Program-made: the position numbers and the translations under genes
Assembly: GCA_049601975.1 (NCBI GenBank)
Contig: JBMYRC010000178.1
Span: 1-7,128 of the forward strand
DNA: 7,128 bases
Source of the DNA: UBA6544 sp049601975
Lineage (GTDB): Bacteria; Pseudomonadota; Alphaproteobacteria; UBA8366
Direction of reading: 5' to 3'
Shown here: piece after piece, positions 6,406 through 7,128 of the stretch
Layout of the letters: each line of letters starts with the position of its first letter
How positions within the stretch are numbered: the first letter of the stretch is position 1
The notes under the pieces: generated by a model
Told to the model about the DNA's origin: nothing
What the model saw: only the letters and a program-made list of their open reading frames with translations
Database searches by the model: none

Positions 6406-6578
6406 AATTAATGACATCAAACCACGACATGTGGTCGGGTATGGTCCATCGACACCTGACGAAAGGTAATTATGAAACCTGATGTCGGACTACCGGCTAG
6501 ACCTGCCACGCTCCCTGCGGAGCTTACCTTGTCCAGCGCCATACCTTGTCGAATGCAGCCCTTGCGGCTGCTTTTTTT
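6406..6578 (+). ncRNA. Candidate structured small RNA or phoH leader, unknown family
   Basis: The spacer between the YjbR-family gene and the phoH remnant looks like RNA, not protein-coding. GACATCA (6413-6419) pairs perfectly with TGATGTC (6480-6486) and closes a domain. Inside it ACCAC/GTGGT (6421-6425 with 6431-6435, 5-nt loop) and ACCT/AGGT (6454-6457 with 6464-6467) can form hairpins. Further on, GCTCC/GGAGC (6510-6514 with 6519-6523, 4-nt loop) forms another. AAGGTAA (6463-6469) is fully complementary to TTACCTT (6524-6530), which would compete with the inner hairpin or make a pseudoknot. The stretch starts after an extended -10 and ends in an intrinsic terminator. I compared it by eye with what I remember of 6S, tmRNA, SRP RNA and SAM-II riboswitches and saw no match. 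It may be a stand-alone small RNA or an attenuated leader. Confidence 0.35.
6555..6578 (+). terminator. Rho-independent terminator
   Basis: A perfect 6-bp GC-rich stem GCAGCC (6555-6560)/GGCTGC (6566-6571) with a 5-nt loop CTTGC is followed at once by seven T (6572-6578). It ends 36 bases before the phoH-like start codon. It therefore either closes the clpS/YjbR transcript and any small RNA, or acts as an attenuator in a phoH leader. Confidence 0.88.
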
Positions 6579-6614
6579 ATGCCCGGTACATCCCGTAACT
6601 TCCATGAGGTCCTA

Positions 6615-7041
6615 ATGTCGAAAAAGACCGCCCAACGTTCCGCCCCTAAGCATAGCAATGTCCGCACCCTGCACGCCGATGTTCGGCCATGGGAAATGGG
6701 ACCCTGCAGCGAGCCCCGCGAAAATGATCGCGGACGGAACGATTGAGATTGTACCAGTCGGATATATGCGGGGTCGGACTCTGAATCGATCTTTCGTCGT
6801 CATCGACGAAGCGCAGAATTGCACTTACTGCCAGATCAAGATGCTGCTGACCCGGCTCGGCTGGAATTTCCCCATGGTGCTCACCGGAGACCGGGATCAA
6901 TCGGACCTAATGCCGGGAATGTCGGGCTTGCAGGACATCGCGACCCGACTCGACACCTTGGAAGACGTCGCGGTGATCCGATTCACAAACGAAGACGTGG
7001 TCCGGCACCCCTTGGTCTCTAACATTCTCGAGGTTGTATAG
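6615..7041 (+). pseudogene. phoH-like ATPase remnant with internal deletion and frame change
   Basis: PhoH-like proteins are P-loop ATPases, often linked to RNA metabolism or phosphate stress. The ATG at 6615 with a GAGGT ribosome site starts a PhoH-like N-terminus, MSKKTAQRSAPKHSNVRTLH, which runs only to about 6690 before becoming unlike the family and stopping at 6744-6746. The C-terminal half is in another frame (open 6658-7041): ADGTIEIVPVGYMRGRTL, the Walker B FVVIDEAQN, KMLLTRLGW, VLTGDRDQSDL and VRHPLVSNILEVV. The Walker A region that should lie between the two parts is absent, so some hundreds of bases have been lost (estimated from the usual family layout). A 127-residue reading from 6658 has no good ribosome site and could not bind ATP in the normal way. 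A misassembly is the main alternative. Preceded by a terminator 36 bases upstream. Confidence 0.82.
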
Positions 7042-7049
7042 GAGCTACT

Positions 7050-7128
7050 TCAGCTACCCACCGCCATCCGCACGATGGTAAAGGTCGGTTTTTCGAACCG
7101 GTGGGGTTTGCCGCAATGAGGGCAATCC
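7050..7128 (-). CDS. Possible C-terminal end of a zinc-ribbon protein, cut by window edge
   Basis: The minus-strand frame open from the window edge to a TGA at 7052-7050 encodes 25 residues, beginning DCPHCGKPH and ending TIVRMAVGS. The CPHCG knuckle is typical of half a zinc ribbon or rubredoxin-like knuckle. It would converge with the phoH remnant, 8 bases apart. Such a short stretch could be open by chance, so this is a low-confidence call and no family is assigned. Confidence 0.3.
   Translation of the reverse strand, partial: DCPHCGKPHRFEKPTFTIVRMAVGS

Noticed and set aside
6417..6605. Minus-strand 62-residue frame across the structured spacer
   Set aside because: It spans the terminator and RNA-like inverted repeats, with no ribosome site or family features.
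6658..7041. Stand-alone 127-residue PhoH C-terminal protein
   Set aside because: No ribosome site at 6658, its first ~25 residues are unlike the family, and Walker A is missing; better read as part of the phoH pseudogene.
7086..7100. Inverted repeat CGGTT/AACCG with TTTCG loop
   Set aside because: The 5-bp stem has no T-run after it on either strand and lies in possible coding sequence; not supported as a terminator.

Overview
The window reads as a chromosomal stretch of a mid-GC proteobacterium, most likely an alphaproteobacterium (Rhodospirillales-like is a guess). The best pointer is the adaptor gene at 5680-5985, which looks like the ClpS2 type found in alphaproteobacteria. I see no rRNA, tRNA, insertion sequence or CRISPR array. 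All family assignments come from reading the translations; no database search was run.

Layout. Positions 1-2154 hold three leftward genes: a GT2-like glycosyltransferase, a DUF2064/GT-A-like transferase joined to it by an ATGA overlap, and an isocitrate lyase/PEP mutase-family gene interrupted by an in-frame TAA. From 2217 a rightward unit starts with a strong sigma70-like promoter placed so that transcription would begin at the A of the start codon. It encodes a PA0069-type radical SAM protein ending in a perfect beta-clamp-binding motif (QLDLF). This is followed by a frame-disrupted secreted protein gene and an intact secreted protein of unknown function. Convergent to these lies a class I-like PPK2 polyphosphate kinase (4541-5545, minus), divergent from clpS. 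The shared ppk2/clpS spacer holds a near-perfect FNR/FixK box, 22 nt from a weak -10 facing ppk2. After clpS come a MmcQ/YjbR-family gene, a 225-base spacer with an extended -10, RNA-like inverted repeats and a clean intrinsic terminator, and a phoH-like gene that has lost its ATP-binding half. The right edge may hold the end of a leftward zinc-ribbon protein.

Together. There is no single pathway. Themes are stress and energy (PPK2, ClpS, the phoH remnant), possible DNA maintenance (the clamp-binding radical SAM protein) and envelope glycosylation. Most striking is the density of broken genes: three of about eleven are damaged, each in a different way (nonsense, frameshift, internal deletion with a frame change). 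This suggests a lineage under relaxed selection, such as a host-associated or shrinking genome, or else assembly errors. I found no convincing new multi-gene system. The strongest leads are the clamp-motif radical SAM protein with its predicted leaderless mRNA, the FNR-type site at ppk2, and the orphan structured leader or small RNA at about 6400-6578.
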